Shown here one piece after another: positions 5,666 to 8,847 of a stretch of 8,847 bases of DNA. A model generated the notes under the pieces. It was not told the DNA's origin. It saw nothing but the letters and a program-made list of their open reading frames with translations, and searched no databases. The first letter of the stretch is position 1. Every line of letters starts with the position of its first letter. This DNA comes from Pseudomonadota bacterium. Lineage in GTDB: Bacteria; Pseudomonadota; Alphaproteobacteria; Rhizobiales; Devosiaceae. Where the stretch lies: positions 1-8,847 of the forward strand of contig JAEYZJ010000369.1 of NCBI GenBank assembly GCA_023430705.1, given 5' to 3'. The position numbers were made by a program, and so were the translations under genes.

Positions 5666-7357
5666 ATGACCAACGATCTGTTGCAGTTCGTCCTCTACTG
5701 CGCGGCGCTGCTCGTCCTCGCCGTGCCCTTGGGCGCATACATGGCCGGGGTCTTCGCTGGCGGTCCCGCCTTCCTCACGGCGATCGAGCGGCCGATCTTC
5801 CGGCTGGCCGGCATCGATCCGGAGCATGGCCAGGGCTGGCAGGACTATGCGCTCGCCATGCTGGCCTTCAACGCCGCCGGCTTCGCACTGCTGTTTCTGA
5901 TCCTCAGGTTCCAGGACGCGCTGCCCTTCAACCCCCAGGGTCTCCCCGGTCTCCCGGGTCACCTCGCCTTCAACACCGCGATCTCCTTCGTCACCAATAC
6001 CAACTGGCAGAGCTATGGCGGCGAAACGACCATGAGCTACTTCAGCCAGATGGCCGGGCTGACGACGCAGAACTTCGTCTCGGCGGCGACCGGCATGGCG
6101 GTGGCCGCGGGCGTCGCGCGTGGGCTTGCAAGCAGGCAGGGCAAGACCATCGGCAACTTCTGGGCCGACATGGTGCGCTCGACCCTCTATGTCCTGCTGC
6201 CCATCTCCATTGTCCTGACCCTCGCGCTTGTCTGGCAGGGCGTACCGCAGACCCTGTCGGCCAACGTCGTCGCGACCACCCTCGAGGGCGGCGAGCAGAC
6301 GATCGCGATCGGTCCGGTGGCCAGCCAGCTGGCGATCAAGCAGCTCGGCACAAATGGCGGCGGCTTCTTCAACGTCAACTCGGCGCATCCGTACGAGAAC
6401 CCCACCGCGCTGAGCAACTTCCTCGAGATGCTGTCGATCCTCGTCATCTCGGTGGCCTTCTGCTTCACCTTCGGCCGCATGGTCGGGGACAAGCGGCAGG
6501 GCAGGGCCCTGTTCGCCGCCATGGGCGTACTCTTCCTCCTCGGCTTCGCTGGCATCTATGCCTCGGAAAACGCCGCTAACCCGCTCCACGCGGCCTACGT
6601 CGCCGAGGGTTCGGGCAACATGGAGGGCAAGGAAGTCCGCTTCGGGGTTCTCAACTCCGCGCTCTGGGCCGAGGCGACCACAGCTGCCTCCAATGGCTCG
6701 GTCAACGCCATGCATGACAGCTTCAACCCGCTTGGCGGCATGATCGCCATGCTCAACATCGAGCTCGGCGAGGTGATCTTCGGCGGCGTCGGCGTGGGGC
6801 TCACCGGCATGCTGCTGCTCGTCGTCGTCACCGTCTTCCTCGCCGGATTGATGGTCGGGCGCACGCCCGAATATCTCGGCAAGAAGATCGAGGCGCGCGA
6901 GGTCAAGCTGGCGGCTCTGACGCTGCTGATCATGCCCGTCGGCGTCCTCGCCTTCGCGGCGCTCGCCATAGTCACCGGCAACGCGCAGGCGAGCGTGCAG
7001 GATGCCGGGCCGCATGGCCTTACGGAACTGCTCTACGCCTACAGCTCGGCCACCGGCAACAACGGCTCGGCCTTCGCCGGCTTCACCGCCAATGTCGATT
7101 GGCACAACGCCTGGCTCGGCATCGCCATGCTGTTCGCCCGCTTCGGCTACATCATCCCCATCCTCGCCATCGCCGGCTCGCTCGGAGCCAAGAAGACTGC
7201 GCCGGCCTCCGCCGGGACCTTTCCGACGCACGGGCCGGTCTTCGTCACGCTGCTGGTCGCCACGATCCTCATCATCGGCGCCCTCACCTTCCTCCCAGTC
7301 CTTGCTCTCGGGCCGATCGCCGAATCTGTGTCGATCGCCGCCGGCCAGAGCTTTTGA
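5666..7357 (+). CDS. kdpA: KdpA, K+-translocating subunit of the KdpFABC ATPase
   Basis: A 563-residue polytopic membrane protein (E. coli KdpA is 557) that binds and passes K+ in the high-affinity Kdp pump. It begins MTNDLLQFVLYCAALLVLAV with a first membrane helix. All four pore repeats of this K+-channel-like protein are recognisable by their selectivity-filter segments: NTNWQSYGGE (111-120), LGTNGGGFF (228-236), ASNGSVNAMHDSF (341-353) and ATGNNGSAFAGF (462-473). Other conserved segments are NVNSAHPYENPT (236-247) and the cytoplasmic GRTPEYLGKKIEAREVK (398-414). The start at 5666 is preceded by GAGGG. kdpB starts 11 bases after the stop, so the two are in one operon. No frameshift or missing motif is seen, in contrast to its neighbours. 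Confidence 0.97.
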   Translation: MTNDLLQFVLYCAALLVLAVPLGAYMAGVFAGGPAFLTAIERPIFRLAGIDPEHGQGWQDYALAMLAFNAAGFALLFLILRFQDALPFNPQGLPGLPGHLAFNTAISFVTNTNWQSYGGETTMSYFSQMAGLTTQNFVSAATGMAVAAGVARGLASRQGKTIGNFWADMVRSTLYVLLPISIVLTLALVWQGVPQTLSANVVATTLEGGEQTIAIGPVASQLAIKQLGTNGGGFFNVNSAHPYENPTALSNFLEMLSILVISVAFCFTFGRMVGDKRQGRALFAAMGVLFLLGFAGIYASENAANPLHAAYVAEGSGNMEGKEVRFGVLNSALWAEATTAASNGSVNAMHDSFNPLGGMIAMLNIELGEVIFGGVGVGLTGMLLLVVVTVFLAGLMVGRTPEYLGKKIEAREVKLAALTLLIMPVGVLAFAALAIVTGNAQASVQDAGPHGLTELLYAYSSATGNNGSAFAGFTANVDWHNAWLGIAMLFARFGYIIPILAIAGSLGAKKTAPASAGTFPTHGPVFVTLLVATILIIGALTFLPVLALGPIAESVSIAAGQSF

Positions 7358-7368
7358 GGCATATCGGA

Positions 7369-8847
7369 ATGACCAAGGCCAAAACTGAAATCAGCCTCTT
7401 CGACGGCTCCATCCTGCGCCGCGCCGCGGGCCAGGCGGTACTGAAGCTCGACCCTCGCGGACTGATGCGGAATCCGGTGATCTTCGTCACCGCCCTGACT
7501 GCGCTCCTCGTGACCGTGCTCGTGATCCGGGATGCGGCGACGGGTGCGTCCAGCCTCGCCATCGGGATCCAGGTCGCCCTGTGGCTGTGGTTTACGGTGC
7601 TCTTTGCAACTTCGCCGAGGCGATCGCCGAGGGCAGGGGCAAGGCGCGCGCCGACGCCTTCCGCGCCACGCGCTCCACCACCCGGGCCAGGGTGCTGATG
7701 GACGCTTCGCGGCGGGACATAACAGTACCCAGGGACGCATCGGCTCTCGTCGAGGGCGATGTGATACTGGTCGAAGCGGGCGAGATTGTCCCGACTGACG
7801 GCGAGGTCATCGAGGGCGTCGCCTCGGTGGACGAAAGCGCCATCACCGGCGAGTCGGCCCCGGTGATCCGCGAGTCCGGCGGCGACCGCTCGTCCGTCAC
7901 CGGTGGCACGCGGCTCGTCTCGGACTGGCTGGTGGTGAAGGTCACTGCCTCCCCCGGCAACACCTTCCTCGACCGCATGATCGCGCTGGTCGAAGGCGCG
8001 AGGCGGCAGAAGACCCCCAACGAGATTGCGCTCGACATCCTCCTCGCGGCGCTGACCCTGGTGTTCCTCTTCGTCGTCGTTTCGCTTCCGGTGTTTGCCC
8101 TCTGGAGCGGCACCGAGATTCCGGTGATCTACCTCGCGGCCCTCTTCGTTACGCTGATCCCGACGACGATCGGCGGCCTTCTGTCCGCCATCGGCATCGC
8201 GGGGATGGACCGGCTGGTGAAAGCCAATGTCATCGCCAAGTCCGGGCGTGCGGTCGAGGCGGCCGGCGACATTGACGTTCTGCTGCTCGACAAGACCGGC
8301 ACCATCACCTTCGGCAACCGCATGGCGGACTCATTCGAGCCGGTGAGCGGCGTCACCGAGCACCAGCTGGCCGAGGCGGCCTACCTCGCCTCGCTGTCCG
8401 ACGAAACGCCGGAGGGCAGGTCGATCGTCGACCTGGCGATGCGGAAGTTCAAGCTGAGGGGCGAGGCCGCCAAACGGGCGACCTTCGTACCCTTTTCGGC
8501 GCACAGCCGGATGTCGGGCGTAGACCTCGCCGATGGAACGGCCATCCGCAAGGGAGCCGCCGACGCCATGCTCAGGCATACTGGATCGGCCTTCCACCCC
8601 GAACTTGACGAGATCGTCCGCCGCATCGCTTCTACCGGCGGCACGCCGCTGGTGGTGGCGGAAGACACGCGCCTTCTTGGCGTCGTGCATCTGAAGGATG
8701 TGGTCAAGCCCGGCATCCGCGACCGCTTCGCCGACCTGCGCCGGATGGGTATTCGCACGGTGATGATCACCGGCGACAATCCGCTCACCGCCGCCTCGAT
8801 CGCAGCCGAGGCAGGCGTCGACGACTTTCTCGCCGAGGCCACGCCGG
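7369..8847 (+). pseudogene. kdpB: kdpB, P-type ATPase subunit; one-base frameshift near 7607, incomplete at right edge
   Basis: KdpB is the ATP-hydrolysing subunit of the Kdp pump. The first 80 residues (MTKAKTEISLFDGSILRRAA through LWLWFTVLFA) are in one frame, which then reads into non-KdpB sequence and stops at 7698. From 7608 the normal protein continues in another frame with NFAEAIAEGRGKARA, open to the window edge. Placing one missing base in GCAAC (expected GCNAAC, Ala-Asn) restores a continuous protein of 493 residues, of about 680 expected. Motifs in the repaired protein are TGES (160-163, actuator domain), DKTGT with phosphorylated Asp308, RKGAADAM with Lys395, and TGDN (468-471). 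These match E. coli Ser162, Asp307 and Lys395 closely, so only one base is off. GAGG overlapping the kdpA stop is the ribosome binding site. If the shift is real, the pump is inactive. Confidence 0.93.

Noticed and set aside
5531..7231. 566-codon open frame on the minus strand opposite kdpA
   Set aside because: It is extremely rich in Gly, Arg, Glu and Asp, has no family motifs, and is antisense to an unmistakable kdpA.
7600..7615. Programmed ribosomal frameshift to make full-length KdpB
   Set aside because: A -1 shift would give the right protein, but CTTTGCAAC is not a slippery heptamer, I see no downstream stimulatory structure, and kdpB is not known to use frameshifting.
1..8847. CRISPR array, insertion sequence, phage gene, tRNA or rRNA
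   Set aside because: I saw no regularly spaced repeats, transposase or phage motifs, terminal inverted repeats, or RNA gene signatures on either strand.

Overview
The window is GC-rich, densely coding DNA with strong G/C preference at third codon positions. Gene content (a dipeptide-type ABC transporter, a proline racemase-family enzyme with a DHDPS-family lyase, and a kdpFAB operon) suggests a bacterium, most likely an alphaproteobacterium such as a member of the Hyphomicrobiales (rhizobia and relatives). This taxonomic guess is inference; no rRNA or other marker is present.

Left part, minus strand (1-2784): an operon reading leftward, consisting of a periplasmic solute-binding protein (SBP_bac_5 family), a DppB-type permease and the beginning of a DppC-type permease that runs off the left edge. 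The ATPase genes usually found in such operons would lie outside the window. Upstream of the binding protein is a 375-base gap (2785-3159) holding three related 17-bp operator-like sequences (GTTCC-N7-GGAAC type).

Middle (3160-5193): a divergent pair. A DHDPS/N-acetylneuraminate-lyase-family enzyme on the minus strand and a proline racemase/hydroxyproline epimerase-family enzyme on the plus strand share an 81-bp promoter region. Together with the transporter this fits uptake and breakdown of hydroxyproline, proline-like amino acids or their peptides: the racemase-family protein would epimerise (or dehydrate) the substrate, and the lyase-family protein could act as a pyrroline-4-hydroxy-2-carboxylate deaminase. 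The racemase-family protein has a Ser/Cys catalytic pair rather than Cys/Cys, and the lyase-family protein lacks the arginine of true DapA.

Right part, plus strand (5194-8847): a 320-base gap with a tandem TTACG repeat at 11-bp spacing (a likely KdpE site), then the high-affinity K+ pump genes kdpF, kdpA and kdpB. kdpA is intact. kdpB has a clear one-base frameshift near 7607 and runs off the right edge, and the kdpF region is also out of frame. Either this kdp operon is decaying or the sequence has two single-base errors; both sites are in or beside short homopolymers.

I found no rRNA, tRNA, CRISPR, transposon or phage feature. I see no clearly undescribed system. The points most worth following up are the Ser/Cys racemase with its divergent lyase, the operator trio, and the broken kdp genes.
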